Shown: positions 1 to 9,003, numbered from the stretch's first letter. The stretch is DNA of 64,000 nt from Amycolatopsis lexingtonensis (GCF_014873755.1 NZ_JADBEG010000001.1:4838501-4902500), one strand, 5' to 3'. Program-made: numbers and translations. Notes: generated by a model not told the origin, from the letters alone.

Positions 1-464
1 ACCCAGCTCGCGTAGGACGACTCGCGGCGCGCGGGCAGCGTGGAGGGGAAGGTCTCGAGGGATTCGAGGATCTCGACCTCGGCCTCGGCGTTGTGCCGGG
101 CGCGCTCGAGCAGCGTCGGCAGCGACCCGATGTTGTGCGTCCCGAAGACGACGTCCACCCAGGGCGCGCGCTTGACGATCTCCCCGCGGTCCTTCTGCGC
201 CAGGCACCCCCCGACGGCAATCTGCAGGTCCGGGTTGGCGACCTTGTCCGGCCGCAGGTGCCCGAGGGTGCCGTACAGCTTGTTGTCCGCGTTCTCCCGC
301 ACGGCGCAGGTGTTGAACACGATCAAGTCGGGCTTGGCCCCGTCCGCGACGGGCGCGTACCCGGCGTCTTCGAGCTGGCCGGCGAGCCGCTCGGAGTCGT
401 GCACGTTCATCTGGCAGCCGAAGGTGCGGATCTGGTACGCCCTGGGTGCCTGGTTCTCGGTCAT
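1..464 (-). CDS. miaB: MiaB, tRNA methylthiotransferase (N-terminal part)
   Basis: This is the first ~154 residues of a radical-SAM enzyme that adds a methylthio group to i6A37 in tRNA; the rest lies beyond the left edge. The N-terminal UPF0004/MTTase domain is clear: RTFGCQMN with Cys at residue 17, then NTCAVRENA and GGCLAQKDR, giving the three cysteines that hold the auxiliary 4Fe-4S cluster. GTHN and the start of the linker follow. The ATG at 462-464 opens directly with MTENQAP, as in actinobacterial homologues. MiaB rather than MtaB or RimO is favoured by the GCQMN motif. The radical-SAM CxxxCxxC motif is outside the window. Confidence 0.95.
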   Translation of the reverse strand, partial: MTENQAPRAYQIRTFGCQMNVHDSERLAGQLEDAGYAPVADGAKPDLIVFNTCAVRENADNKLYGTLGHLRPDKVANPDLQIAVGGCLAQKDRGEIVKRAPWVDVVFGTHNIGSLPTLLERARHNAEAEVEILESLETFPSTLPARRESSYASW

Positions 465-570
465 CGCCCACCAGGGTAGACCTGCCCCCACCTGCGTCTT
501 GGCTTCCCCTCCCGGGTCCGGCCGTCGCCGACTTCCCGGCCGACGACCACTGGGCGTTCTTCCCGAAGCC

Positions 571-1695
571 CTACCGCGTGCTGACCTCCGGCTGAGCCAG
601 CAGGGCGACCATGCCGTGCGGCGCGTCGGCGCCGAACATGACTTCGTAGATGTCTTCGTCCGCGGCCTCGGCGGCCGCGCGTTCGACCATGCGCCGCTCG
701 TACTCCGCGAGCGCGGTCTCGACGTCGTCCCGGTGCGCGGCAAGGGTTTCCCCGAGTTCGGCGCCGTCCAGCATGGCCAGGTTGGCGCCTTCGCCGTTCG
801 GGGGCAGGAGGTGGGCGGCGTCGCCGAGCAGGGTCACCCCCGGCACGCGCTGCCAGCGGTGCCCGGCCGGGAGCGTGTGGAGACGGCGCAGCACCGGCGG
901 GGTGTCGCTCGCGGTGATCAGCGCGGTGAGCTCGGGGGCCCAGCCGTCGAATTCCCCGGCGACGCGCGCGGTCACCGCGGCGGGATCGAGGCCGGCGAGC
1001 CAGTCCTCGGGCTTCCGCAGCTGCGCGTACGTGTGCAGGGTCCCGCCGCTCTCCCGGTGGGCGAGGATCCCCTGGCCCGGCGCGAGCGCGAACAGCGATC
1101 CGGCGCCGACCGCGGCCGCGGCGGCCGGGTGGCGGGTGTCGGCGTCGAAGAGGAACGTCTCGACGACCGAAATCCCGACGTACCGGGGAGTGGCGGCCGA
1201 CAGCAGCGACCGCACCCGTGACCACGCGCCGTCCGCGCCGACCAGCAGGCTCGTGGTGACACGGGAGCCGTCGGCGAAGCCCACCTCGTGCCGGCCGCCA
1301 CCGAGCGCCCGGACGCCGACGGCCTTGTGCCCCCACCGGACGGCGTCCGGCGGCAGCGCGTCGAGCAGCAACTGTCGCAGGTCGCCGCGCTGCACCTCGG
1401 GCCGCTCGCCGGTGCCGTCGTCGGGCCGGTCGAGCAGCACGGTGCCCGCCCGGTCGAGGACCCGGTAGGACTCGCGGCCGGGCAGGACGAGCGCGCGGAA
1501 CCCCTCGGTCAAACCCGCGGCTTCGAGCGCGCGCTGCCCGTTCCACGGGTGGATGTCGAGCATCCCGCCCTGACGGCGGGCGGCCGGCGAGGGCTCCGCT
1601 TCGTGGACCGTTACGGGAATGCCGTGCCGGTGCAGCACGTTGGCCAGCACGAGACCGCCCAGGCCCGCTCCGATGATCGTGACTTCTTCGCGCAT
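571..1695 (-). CDS. FAD-dependent monooxygenase, Tet(X)-like
   Basis: This 374-residue group A flavoprotein monooxygenase hydroxylates an aromatic or polyketide-like substrate using NAD(P)H and O2. It opens with the Rossmann motif [23 protein letters not shown] segment sits mid-protein, and the FAD-ribityl motif [17 protein letters not shown] is near residue 290. The overall layout resembles Tet(X) and related antibiotic-modifying enzymes. The ATG at 1695 has GGAG eight bases upstream; an in-frame start further out would run into the operator. It is divergent from a TetR-type gene with two palindromes between them, so it is probably repressed by that regulator and induced by its substrate. 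The substrate cannot be told from sequence. Confidence 0.85.
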   Translation of the reverse strand: MREEVTIIGAGLGGLVLANVLHRHGIPVTVHEAEPSPAARRQGGMLDIHPWNGQRALEAAGLTEGFRALVLPGRESYRVLDRAGTVLLDRPDDGTGERPEVQRGDLRQLLLDALPPDAVRWGHKAVGVRALGGGRHEVGFADGSRVTTSLLVGADGAWSRVRSLLSAATPRYVGISVVETFLFDADTRHPAAAAAVGAGSLFALAPGQGILAHRESGGTLHTYAQLRKPEDWLAGLDPAAVTARVAGEFDGWAPELTALITASDTPPVLRRLHTLPAGHRWQRVPGVTLLGDAAHLLPPNGEGANLAMLDGAELGETLAAHRDDVETALAEYERRMVERAAAEAADEDIYEVMFGADAPHGMVALLAQPEVSTR

Positions 1696-1706
1696 GGTGC
1701 TCCTTC

Positions 1707-1761
1707 GATTGGATTGCCGTTCCAATCACGCTAGCACACGTTTGGATCGGCGATCCAAACG
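1707..1761. promoter_or_regulatory. Two TetR-type operators in a divergent promoter region
   Basis: Two dyads lie between the monooxygenase and the tetR-like gene. The first is GATTGGA-N7-TCCAATC at 1707-1727. The second is a perfect 11-bp palindrome about one central G at 1739-1761, with half-site CGTTTGGATCG. Both contain TTGGA/TCCAA. Their centres (1717 and 1750) are 33 bp apart, about three helical turns. The spacing and shared half-site suggest two regulator dimers, one over each promoter. Confidence 0.75.
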
Positions 1762-1776
1762 TGCGATGATGGCGTC

Positions 1777-2430
1777 GTGACGAAGCGGCGTGCGGACGGC
1801 CTGTCCAAGGAAGTGATCGTCAAGGCGGCGACCGGGCTCCTCGACGAAGGCGGCGAGGCGGCGCTGACCTTCCGGGCGCTCACCGCGCGCCTGAGCACCG
1901 GCTACGGGGCGATCTACCACCACATCGCGAACAAGAGCGACCTGCTCGCGGCGGCCACCGACGACATCATCGCGGGCGTGATGACCGGCGTGGTCGGCGG
2001 TGCGGAGCCGCGGGAGGCGCTGCGCACGGTCGCGCTGCGCCTGTTCGACGCGATCGACGCCCACCCGTGGGTCGGCGCCCAGCTGTCCCGGGAGCCGTGG
2101 CGGCCCGCGCTCCTCGAGGTCTACGAGCGCATCGGCGGCCTGCTCGACGCGCTCGACGTCCCGGGGGACGCACTGTTCGACGCCGCCGGCGCCCTCGTGA
2201 ACTACGTCCTGGGCGTGGCCGGGCAGAACGCCGCGAACGCCCGTCTCCTCGCCGGCGACGCCGACCGGTCGGCCTTCCTGGGCGGTGTCGCCGCCCAGTG
2301 GGCCCGGCTCGATCCGGCCCGCTACCCGTTCGTGCGCAAGGCGGCGACGCGGCTGGCCGAGCACGACGACCGCGAGCAGTTCCTCGCCGGCGTCGACATC
2401 TTCCTGGCCGGCGTCGCGACCCTCCGCTAG
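1777..2430 (+). CDS. TetR/AcrR family transcriptional regulator
   Basis: This 217-residue regulator has an N-terminal helix-turn-helix at about residues 10-55. It contains LTFRALTARLSTGYGAIYHH, whose STGYGAIYHHIANK part is the recognition helix and following tyrosines. An all-helical ligand-binding domain follows. The GTG at 1777 is the only in-frame start downstream of the operator and has no Shine-Dalgarno; GATGAT six bases upstream may be the -10 box of a leaderless transcript. The gene is divergent from the monooxygenase and its stop overlaps the stop of the convergent exporter in the shared bases CTAG. It probably represses itself and the monooxygenase. Confidence 0.88.
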   Translation: MTKRRADGLSKEVIVKAATGLLDEGGEAALTFRALTARLSTGYGAIYHHIANKSDLLAAATDDIIAGVMTGVVGGAEPREALRTVALRLFDAIDAHPWVGAQLSREPWRPALLEVYERIGGLLDALDVPGDALFDAAGALVNYVLGVAGQNAANARLLAGDADRSAFLGGVAAQWARLDPARYPFVRKAATRLAEHDDREQFLAGVDIFLAGVATLR

Positions 2431-3875
2431 ACGGCTTCGAGCTCCGGCTCGGCGTCCGGCACCACGACCCGGCGGCGGACCAGCAGCCCGGCGAGCGCGA
2501 CGAACAGCCCGGCCACGGTGAACCCGGTGACGACGGCGATCGCCGGCGTCCAGCCCCGCAGCAGCGCGGCGGGGGTGACCTCGCCGCCCCCGGCCGCGGT
2601 CAGCACCGCCGTCACGACGGCGAGGCCGATCGCGCCGCCGACCTGCAGCGAGGTGTTGACCAGGCCGCCCGCGAGGCCCTGCTCGCCGTCCGGGATCCCG
2701 GCCGTGGCCTGGATGTTGAACGACGGGAAGGCCAGCGTGAAGCCGAGGCCGAGCAGGACCATGCTGGGCAGCACCGAACCGACGTACCCCGAATGCTCGT
2801 CGACGCGCAGGAAAAGCGCGTAGGCGAAGACGTGGGCCACCACCCCGGCGAAGATCCCGCGGGTGGTCCCGACGCGCTCGATCAGCGGATCGACGCGCGG
2901 GCAGCCGAACGCGACGATCATCGCCGCCGGCAGGAACCCCAGCGCCGTCTGCAGCGGCGTCCAGCCGAGCACGCGCTGGAAGTAGAGCATCACGACGAAC
3001 TGGACGCTGATGAAGGAGGCGAAGAACAGCGCGGCCCCCAGGTTGGCCCGCGCGAGCGGCCCGGACCGGAAGATGCCCAGGCGCAGCAAGGGGTTCCGGC
3101 TGCGCTTCTCGATGAGCAGGAACGCCACCAGCAGCACGAGGGCGACCGCGAAGGTGACGAGCGTGCGTGGTGCGGCCCAGCCGGTTTCGGGTGCTTCGAC
3201 CACGCCGTAGACCAGCAGCAGCGAGCCCCCGACCCCGGTGAGCGCGCCGGGCAGGTCGTAGCCACCGGCCGGCTCGGTCCGGTACGCGGGGATCAGCTTC
3301 CAGGCCACGACGACCACGGCCGCGGCGAACGGCGCGGGCAGCAGGAAGGTCCACCGCCACCCGAGCTCGGTCAGCAGCCCGGAGAACACCAGCCCGGCGG
3401 AGTACCCGCTGGCCCCGAACACGGCGAAGATGCTGATCGCCTTGTTCCGCGCGGGCCCTTCCCGGAACGTGGTGGTCACGATGGACAAGGCGGCGGGCAC
3501 GGTGAACGCCGCGGCCGCCCCCTTGATGAAGCGGCTCGCGACGAGCAGCGCCCCGTCGTCGACGAGCCCGCCGAACAGCGACGCCAGCGCGAAGAGGGAC
3601 ACGGCGGCGAGGAAGACCCGCCGCCGCCCGAGCAGATCGGCGGTGCGCCCGCCGAGCAGCAGCAGCCCGCCGAAGCCCAGCACGTACCCGCTGATGACCC
3701 ACTGCAGGGCATTGGTGGACAACCCGAATTCGGCCTGGATGGCGGGCAGCGCGACCCCGACCATCGACCCGTCGAGCGCGTCGAGCGCGGTGACGATCGA
3801 GACGGTGAGGAGAACCCCCCACAGACGCGCGTCCCACCGGGTCGAGGCGGTGGACAGGTACGTGGAAGAACTCAT
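2427..3875 (-). CDS. MFS drug exporter, DHA2 (EmrB/QacA) type
   Basis: This 482-residue membrane protein is a probable proton-driven multidrug exporter with about 14 hydrophobic segments. DALDGSMVGVALPAIQ in TM1 is the DHA2 signature, LQWVISGYVLGFGGLLLLGG follows, and GRTADLLGRRR is the motif A loop. The C-terminus is charged and cytoplasmic. The ATG at 3875 was chosen because a TAACGT -10 box lies seven bases upstream, the geometry of a leaderless transcript. The longer frame to 4076 runs into the divergent lipoprotein gene. Next to a monooxygenase and a TetR gene it could export an antibiotic-like compound, but the convergent arrangement does not prove co-regulation. Confidence 0.87.
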   Translation of the reverse strand: MSSSTYLSTASTRWDARLWGVLLTVSIVTALDALDGSMVGVALPAIQAEFGLSTNALQWVISGYVLGFGGLLLLGGRTADLLGRRRVFLAAVSLFALASLFGGLVDDGALLVASRFIKGAAAAFTVPAALSIVTTTFREGPARNKAISIFAVFGASGYSAGLVFSGLLTELGWRWTFLLPAPFAAAVVVVAWKLIPAYRTEPAGGYDLPGALTGVGGSLLLVYGVVEAPETGWAAPRTLVTFAVALVLLVAFLLIEKRSRNPLLRLGIFRSGPLARANLGAALFFASFISVQFVVMLYFQRVLGWTPLQTALGFLPAAMIVAFGCPRVDPLIERVGTTRGIFAGVVAHVFAYALFLRVDEHSGYVGSVLPSMVLLGLGFTLAFPSFNIQATAGIPDGEQGLAGGLVNTSLQVGGAIGLAVVTAVLTAAGGGEVTPAALLRGWTPAIAVVTGFTVAGLFVALAGLLVRRRVVVPDAEPELEAV

Positions 3876-3882
3876 GGGACCG

Positions 3883-3888
3883 ACGTTA
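3883..3888 (-). promoter_or_regulatory. -10 box of a probable leaderless promoter (MFS exporter)
   Basis: TAACGT on the minus strand fits the actinobacterial -10 consensus TAnnnT. It ends seven bases before the exporter ATG, so transcription should begin at or next to the start codon. No Shine-Dalgarno is present. No convincing -35 element was seen. Confidence 0.5.
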
Positions 3889-3975
3889 GGTTCGCACGTC
3901 CCCGAAGCTCGTCTCATGAACTGCGGTGCGCTCGCCGGGGTCCCGTCCGCCGCGCGCGTCTGGCACGATCGGCTC

Positions 3976-4896
3976 GTGACCGGGACCCGGCGGACGCGCG
4001 GATTCGTGCTGGCGGCTGCCCTCCTCCTGGTCCTCACCGCCTGCACCAGCGGCTTCGCCGACGTCCGGCTCCGCATCGCCGCCGGAAACCCCGGCGGCGT
4101 CTACGACAAGCTCGCCCAGACCCTCGCCACCGCCTGGCAGGCCGGGCTCGACATCGAGCGGCCGCAGGTGCTGCAGACCCAAGGGTCGCCCGACAACGTC
4201 AAGCGGGTGCTGAGCGGGCAGGCCGAAGTCGCCTTCGTCGCCGCCGATGTCGCCGCGGACCAGTACCGGGCCAATCACGGGCTCGCCGCGCTCGCGCGGA
4301 TCCACGACGACTACCTGCACGTCGTCGTGCGGTCGGACTCCGACATCCGGTCGGTGGCGCAGCTGCGCGGGCACCGGATCGCGATCGGCTCGCCGTCCTC
4401 CGGGGTCGAGTACATCGCCGGGAAGCTGCTCGGCGCGGCCGGACTGACCGGTGCGGTCAGCACCATCACCCGCGGCCTCGACGAGTCCGTCGCGGGGCTG
4501 CTGAACGGGGACGTCGACGCGTTCTTCTGGTCCGGCGGGCTGCCGACGCCGAAGCTGGCGGAGAACAAGAGCCGGCTGCGGCTGGTCGACATCGCCGACC
4601 TGATGCCGAAGATGCAGGCGATCAGCGAGGTCTACGGCACCGCCACCATCCCGGCGAGCACCTACGACCAGCTCCAGCCGGTGACCACGCTGGTGGTGCC
4701 GAACTTCCTGGTGGTGCGCACGTCGATGCGCGACGACGTCGCCGAGGCGCTGGTCAGCGGCCTGTTCGCGGCCCGGCAGCAGCTCGTCGTCGCCAACCCG
4801 GCGGCGCTGTCGATCGACGTCCACCCGGGTATCGAGACGCAGCCGCTCCCGCTGCACCCGGGCGCGCTCCGCTACTACCGGGCGCAGAAGACCTAA
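3976..4896 (+). CDS. TAXI-family solute-binding lipoprotein
   Basis: This 306-residue protein is a TRAP-associated extracytoplasmic immunogenic (TAXI) solute receptor. A lipoprotein signal runs over residues 1-25 with lipobox LTAC. The mature protein starts with LRIAAGNPGGVYDKLAQ, the family's substrate-binding opening, and continues with EVAFVAADVA and a DAFFWSGGLPTP segment. The GTG at 3976 places the basic n-region directly before the hydrophobic core. No TRAP membrane subunit is nearby. The gene is convergent with the sensor kinase and the two overlap at their stop codons, so this receptor may deliver a ligand to the sensor rather than to a transporter. That role is inferred. Confidence 0.82.
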   Translation: MTGTRRTRGFVLAAALLLVLTACTSGFADVRLRIAAGNPGGVYDKLAQTLATAWQAGLDIERPQVLQTQGSPDNVKRVLSGQAEVAFVAADVAADQYRANHGLAALARIHDDYLHVVVRSDSDIRSVAQLRGHRIAIGSPSSGVEYIAGKLLGAAGLTGAVSTITRGLDESVAGLLNGDVDAFFWSGGLPTPKLAENKSRLRLVDIADLMPKMQAISEVYGTATIPASTYDQLQPVTTLVVPNFLVVRTSMRDDVAEALVSGLFAARQQLVVANPAALSIDVHPGIETQPLPLHPGALRYYRAQKT

Positions 4897-6290
4897 GCCG
4901 CCGGGAACGTCATCGAGATGCGGAGGCCGCCGCCTTCGGGCAGGTCCAGCACCAGCTCGCCGTCGGAGTGGGCGACGATCTCGCTGACGATCGCCAGCCC
5001 CAGTCCCGAGCCGGGCACGTTCTGGTGGGCCGGGCTGCGCCAGAACCGGTCCAGCGCGCGGTCCAGCTCGTCCGGCCGCACGCCCGGTCCGTGGTCGCGA
5101 ACCGACAGGCGCACGCGGTCGCCGTCGCGCTCGACGGCGACCCGGATCTCGGTGCCCGCCGCGGTGAACTTCAGCGCGTTGTCGAGCAGCGCGTCCAGGA
5201 TCGTCTCGGCGCCGCGCGGCGGCATCCGCACGCACACGCCGTCGCCCGGGGTGTCGACGACCAGCCGCACGTCGCGGGCCTCGCCGACCACCGACCAGTC
5301 GGCGACGCGCTCGGCGACGGCCTCGTCCAGCACGACCGGGTCCAGCTCGCCGCCGGAGGCCTCCGCGCGGGCCATCGACAGCAGGCCGTCGAGGATCTGG
5401 TGCAGCCGGCCCGCGTCGACCCGCGCGGCCTCCAGGTCGGCGGCGGCCGGCTCGTCGTCGACGTGGCCTTCGAGGTTGCCGAGCCGGATCTTCAGCGCGG
5501 TCAGCGGGTTGCGCAGCTGGTGGGAGGCGTCGGCGACGAACGCGCGCTGCGCGGCCAGCGCCCCGGACACGCTCGCGGCCATCCGGTCGAAGGACCGGCC
5601 GAGCTGCCGCAGCTCCGGCGGCCCGCCGCTCTCCCCCACCGGCTCGGCCTCGCGCCCGCTGACCACGGACGCCACCAGCGCGCCGGTCGCGTCGTCGAGC
5701 CGGTGCACCGGCCGCAGGATCCACCGGACCACCGGGATCGCCACGGCCAGCGCGAGCGTGAACGCGAGGATCCCGCCCGCGGCGAGCAGCAGCCACCACC
5801 ACAGCACGTCGGCCCGCTCGGCGCCGGTGTCGGACACCGTCAGCACCGCGCCGCGCACCTCGCCGTCGGCGAGCACCGGCTCGGCCAGCACCAGCGGCGT
5901 GTCGTCCCACGGCATCAGCACGCCGCCGGGCTGGGAGCGGCGGCCGGCCAGCGCCTCGTGGACCGGGTCGCTGATCCGTTCGGCGTGCACGTCGAGCCGC
6001 GCGGCGTTGGGGCCCAGCGCGCTGGCCACCGCCTTGCCGTCCTGGTCGAACACCACCACCTGGACGCCGTACACCTCGGTGTAGCGGCGCAGGTCGGGCT
6101 CGATCAGGGTCGGCTTGTTGTCCAGCAGCGGGCGCTGCGCCAGCGACGCGAACCGCGCGGTGTCGGTCAGCCGGTCGAGGAAGAGGTCCTGCTGCGCGCC
6201 GGCGGCGATGGTGGTGGCCAGCGGGATACCGAGGCCGAACACCAGCAACGCGACCAGCGTCAGCACGATGCCCTGCAGCCGGACGCGCAC
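4893..6290 (-). CDS. Membrane sensor histidine kinase
   Basis: This 465-residue kinase phosphorylates the response regulator encoded just upstream. TM1 is at about 8-29, an extracytoplasmic sensor domain at 30-162, TM2 at 163-185, then HAMP, the DHp helix FVADASHQLRNPLTALK with phospho-acceptor His257, and the ATPase domain with N-box DALLDNALKF, G1 DHGPGV and G2 GSGLGLAI. The GTG at 6290 starts four bases after the regulator stop, so the two are co-translated. The stop overlaps that of the convergent TAXI lipoprotein, which resembles receptor-plus-sensor arrangements for organic acid sensing. The ligand is unknown. Confidence 0.9.
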   Translation of the reverse strand: MRVRLQGIVLTLVALLVFGLGIPLATTIAAGAQQDLFLDRLTDTARFASLAQRPLLDNKPTLIEPDLRRYTEVYGVQVVVFDQDGKAVASALGPNAARLDVHAERISDPVHEALAGRRSQPGGVLMPWDDTPLVLAEPVLADGEVRGAVLTVSDTGAERADVLWWWLLLAAGGILAFTLALAVAIPVVRWILRPVHRLDDATGALVASVVSGREAEPVGESGGPPELRQLGRSFDRMAASVSGALAAQRAFVADASHQLRNPLTALKIRLGNLEGHVDDEPAAADLEAARVDAGRLHQILDGLLSMARAEASGGELDPVVLDEAVAERVADWSVVGEARDVRLVVDTPGDGVCVRMPPRGAETILDALLDNALKFTAAGTEIRVAVERDGDRVRLSVRDHGPGVRPDELDRALDRFWRSPAHQNVPGSGLGLAIVSEIVAHSDGELVLDLPEGGGLRISMTFPAA

Positions 6291-6294
6291 CCCG

Positions 6295-6999
6295 TCAGCT
6301 CCGGGCGACCTGGCCGCCGAGCCGGTAGCCGACCCCGCGGACCGTCTCGATCAGCGCCGGGCGGCCCAGCTTCGTCCGCAGCGTGGCGACGTGGACGTCC
6401 AGCGAGCGGCTCTCCGCGGGACCGCGGTGGCCCCACACCTCGGTGAGCACGTGCTCGCGCGAGCAGACCGCGCCGCGCGCGCCCGCGACCAGCGCGAGCA
6501 CCTGGAACTCCTTGCGGGACAACGCGACCGCGCGCCCGTCGACCAGCACCTCGTGCCGGGACAGGTCGACGCTGACGTCCCCGACCCGGATCACCACCGG
6601 CTCGGTCGTCGTGTGCTCGCCGCGGCGGCGGCGCACCGCCTCGACCCGGGCGAGCAGCTCCTCGACGTCGTAGGGCTTGACCAGGTAGTCGTCGGCGCCC
6701 GCGCGCAGGCCCTTGATCCGGTCGTCGACCTCGCCGCGCGCCGAGACGACGATGATCGCGACGTCGCTGACCGCGCGAATCTGGTGGCAGAGCGTGACGC
6801 CGTCGATGTCCGGCAGGCCGAGGTCGAGCAGGACGACGTCGACTTCGTTCACCCGCTCGAGCACACCGGCGCCGGTGGCCAGCCGGGCGATCGCCAGGCC
6901 GCGGCGGACCAGCGCCGGGATCAGCGCGCCCGCGACCCGGTCGTCGTCCTCCACCAGCAGCACCCGCACGCCGTCGCCTCCCATGGTGACCTGCTTCAC
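6295..6999 (-). CDS. OmpR-family response regulator
   Basis: This 234-residue regulator has a receiver domain with acidic pocket EDDD and phospho-acceptor Asp59 (VVLLDLGLPDIDG), a conserved Lys in YLVKPY, and a C-terminal winged helix ending LIETVRGVGYRL. It is the first gene of an operon with the sensor kinase. Two starts are possible: GTG at 6999 (used here) or ATG at 6984, which gives MGGDGVRVLLVEDD. The first five residues are not part of the fold, so the ATG is a real alternative. A TAGAGT -10-like box lies about 16 bases before the GTG. Confidence 0.9.
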   Translation of the reverse strand: MKQVTMGGDGVRVLLVEDDDRVAGALIPALVRRGLAIARLATGAGVLERVNEVDVVLLDLGLPDIDGVTLCHQIRAVSDVAIIVVSARGEVDDRIKGLRAGADDYLVKPYDVEELLARVEAVRRRRGEHTTTEPVVIRVGDVSVDLSRHEVLVDGRAVALSRKEFQVLALVAGARGAVCSREHVLTEVWGHRGPAESRSLDVHVATLRTKLGRPALIETVRGVGYRLGGQVARS

Positions 7000-7093
7000 C
7001 GGCCGGTAGGGACGAACTCTAGGACCTCGGCGCGCCGGGTGCCGAATCGGACATCGATACCCACTTGAAACCCTAAGAATGGGTCAAGCCGCC

Positions 7094-7121
7094 TTGCGAG
7101 CCGGGAGCACGGCGGTAGGTT
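7094..7121 (+). promoter_or_regulatory. Promoter of the gluABCD-type operon
   Basis: TTGCGA (7094-7099) and TAGGTT (7116-7121) are separated by 16 bases, a good housekeeping-sigma fit. This leaves an untranslated leader of about 45 bases before the gluA start and its GGAGG ribosome-binding site. Confidence 0.55.
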
Positions 7122-7172
7122 CTCGCCATCGCGTGGTGACCCACGCCGCGTTCGACCGATCCTGGAGGCCAG

Positions 7173-7925
7173 ATGACCGCGGAGGTGGCGGCGCCGATGA
7201 TCAAGGCGGCCGCCGTGAACAAGTACTTCGGCGACCTGCACGTGCTCAGGGAGATCACGCTCGAGGTGCCCCGCGGCCAGGTCGTCGTGGTGCTCGGTCC
7301 TTCGGGCTCGGGCAAGTCGACCCTCTGCCGCGCCATCAACCGGCTGGAGCCGATCAACTCGGGCGAGATCGCCGTGGACGGCGTCCCGCTGCCCGCCGAG
7401 GGCAAGGCGCTCGCGGCCCTGCGCGCCGACGTCGGCATGGTGTTCCAGTCGTTCAACCTGTTCGCGCACAAGACCATCGTCGAGAACGTCATGCTCGCGC
7501 CGGTGAAGGTCCGCAAGACCTCGCAGGCCGAAGCGCGCAAGACGGCGATGGAACTGCTGGAGCGCGTCGGTATCGCCAACCAGGCCGACAAGTACCCGGC
7601 GCAGCTCTCGGGCGGCCAGCAGCAGCGCGTCGCCATCGCGCGGGCGCTGGCGATGCGGCCCAAGGTCATGCTGTTCGACGAGCCGACCTCGGCGCTGGAC
7701 CCGGAGATGGTCCAGGAGGTCCTCGACGTGATGACGGGCCTGGCCAAGGACGGCATGACGATGCTCGTCGTCACCCACGAGATGGGCTTCGCCCGCCGGG
7801 CAGCCGATCGGGTGATCTTCATGGCCGACGGTGAAATCGTCGAGGACACGACGCCCGAGGAGTTCTTCACCGCGCCGAAGAGCGAGCGCGCGAAGGACTT
7901 CCTCGGCAAGATCCTGACCCACTGA
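7173..7925 (+). CDS. gluA: Glutamate ABC transporter ATPase
   Basis: This 250-residue ATPase powers amino-acid import. Walker A is GPSGSGKST (about residues 43-51), the Q-loop is MVFQSFNLF, the signature is LSGGQQQR, Walker B is VMLFDEPTS and the H-loop is VVTHEMGF, all matching the polar amino acid (GlnQ/GluA) ATPases. The ATG at 7173 follows a strong GGAGG site. It heads a four-gene run in the order ATPase, binding protein, permease, permease, the same order as gluABCD of Corynebacterium. That order is the reason for the glutamate assignment over glutamine. Confidence 0.93.
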   Translation: MTAEVAAPMIKAAAVNKYFGDLHVLREITLEVPRGQVVVVLGPSGSGKSTLCRAINRLEPINSGEIAVDGVPLPAEGKALAALRADVGMVFQSFNLFAHKTIVENVMLAPVKVRKTSQAEARKTAMELLERVGIANQADKYPAQLSGGQQQRVAIARALAMRPKVMLFDEPTSALDPEMVQEVLDVMTGLAKDGMTMLVVTHEMGFARRAADRVIFMADGEIVEDTTPEEFFTAPKSERAKDFLGKILTH

Positions 7926-7981
7926 CAGAACGTTCCGCGGCGCCGTCGTGCCGCGGGTGACGACACACAGGAGAAATTCAC

Positions 7982-8908
7982 ATGAGGATCCGCACCCTCG
8001 CGGTGGGAGTGCTCGTCGGTGGCCTGACGCTGACCACCCTGACCGCCTGCGGCAAGGAAGGCACGCCGAGCACCCCGGGTGCCGGCGACCAGAGCGGTTC
8101 GAACGCCGCCGCGCTGCCGTCCTACCCGGTCGCGACCGGCGTCGACCTGGCCGGCTCCCCGGTGTTCGCCAAGATGAAGTCGGCGGGCGCGCTGACCGTC
8201 GGCGCCAAGGACGACCAGCCCGGCCTGGGCCAGAAGGACCCGACGACCGGCAAGTTCGGCGGCTTCGACATCGAGATCGCGAAGCTCGTCTCGGCCAGCC
8301 TCGGCTTCGACCCGGAGAAGATCACCTTCCGCACGGTCGACTCGGGTGCCCGCGAGCAGACGATCGCGAACGGCGACGTGAACTACTACGTCGGCACGTA
8401 CTCGATCACCGACAAGCGCAAGGCGCTCGTCTCCTTCGCCGGCCCGTACTTCCTCGCCGGCCAGGACCTGCTGGTGCGCAAGGACGACACCTCGATCACC
8501 GGCAAGGACACCCTCAAGGGCAAGAAGGTCTGCTCGGTCACCGGCTCGACGCCGATCCAGAAGGTCCGCTCGGAGAACCTGACCGAGCCGGGCAACATCG
8601 TCGAGTTCCAGAAGTACTCGCAGTGCGTCGAGAAGCTGCTGTCGAAGGACGTCGACGCGGTCACGACCGACGACGCGATCCTCAAGGGCTACGCGTCCCA
8701 GGACCCGGACAACCTGAAGGTCGTCGGCCAGCCGTTCTCCACCGAGAAGTACGGCATCGGCCTGAACAAGGACGACAAGGTCCTGCGCGACAAGGTCAAC
8801 GAGATCCTGCAGAAGGCGCTGGACGACGGCACCTGGCAGAAGATCTACGACGCGACCCTCGGCAAGTCGGGCTCGGCCGCCAAGAAGCCGACCATCGAGA
8901 AGTACTGA
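7982..8908 (+). CDS. gluB: Glutamate-binding lipoprotein of the ABC importer
   Basis: This 308-residue family 3 solute-binding protein captures the amino acid outside the cell. A signal peptide ends in lipobox LTAC (about residues 18-21). The mature part carries GGFDIEIAKLV, the ligand-contact stretch ANGDVNYYVGTYSITDKR and KVCSVTGSTPIQ, all typical of glutamate/aspartate receptors. The ATG at 7982 is preceded by AGGAG. It lies 56 bases after gluA and is followed by a stable hairpin before gluC, which would help make more receptor than permease. Confidence 0.92.
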   Translation: MRIRTLAVGVLVGGLTLTTLTACGKEGTPSTPGAGDQSGSNAAALPSYPVATGVDLAGSPVFAKMKSAGALTVGAKDDQPGLGQKDPTTGKFGGFDIEIAKLVSASLGFDPEKITFRTVDSGAREQTIANGDVNYYVGTYSITDKRKALVSFAGPYFLAGQDLLVRKDDTSITGKDTLKGKKVCSVTGSTPIQKVRSENLTEPGNIVEFQKYSQCVEKLLSKDVDAVTTDDAILKGYASQDPDNLKVVGQPFSTEKYGIGLNKDDKVLRDKVNEILQKALDDGTWQKIYDATLGKSGSAAKKPTIEKY

Positions 8909-8918
8909 CGTGACACCG

Positions 8919-8953
8919 AGGCCGGTGGATCGGGGTTCCCGATCCGCCGGCCT
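8919..8953 (+). terminator. Intercistronic hairpin between gluB and gluC
   Basis: A stem with left arm starting AGGCCGGTGGATC and a complementary right arm ending in GCCGGCCT, with one G-T mismatch, begins 10 bases after the gluB stop. No U-tract follows and gluC starts about 50 bases later. It is therefore more likely a partial terminator or a 3' stabiliser of gluAB mRNA than a full stop. Confidence 0.55.
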
Positions 8954-9003
8954 TCCCACATCCACCACCTGACCACCGCCTGAAACGGACGCGGGGAAGG
9001 CTC

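Noticed and set aside
2067..6446. Long open frame across the tetR, MFS, TAXI and kinase genes
   Set aside because: It crosses four well-supported genes on both strands, has a low-complexity product and no ribosome-binding site.
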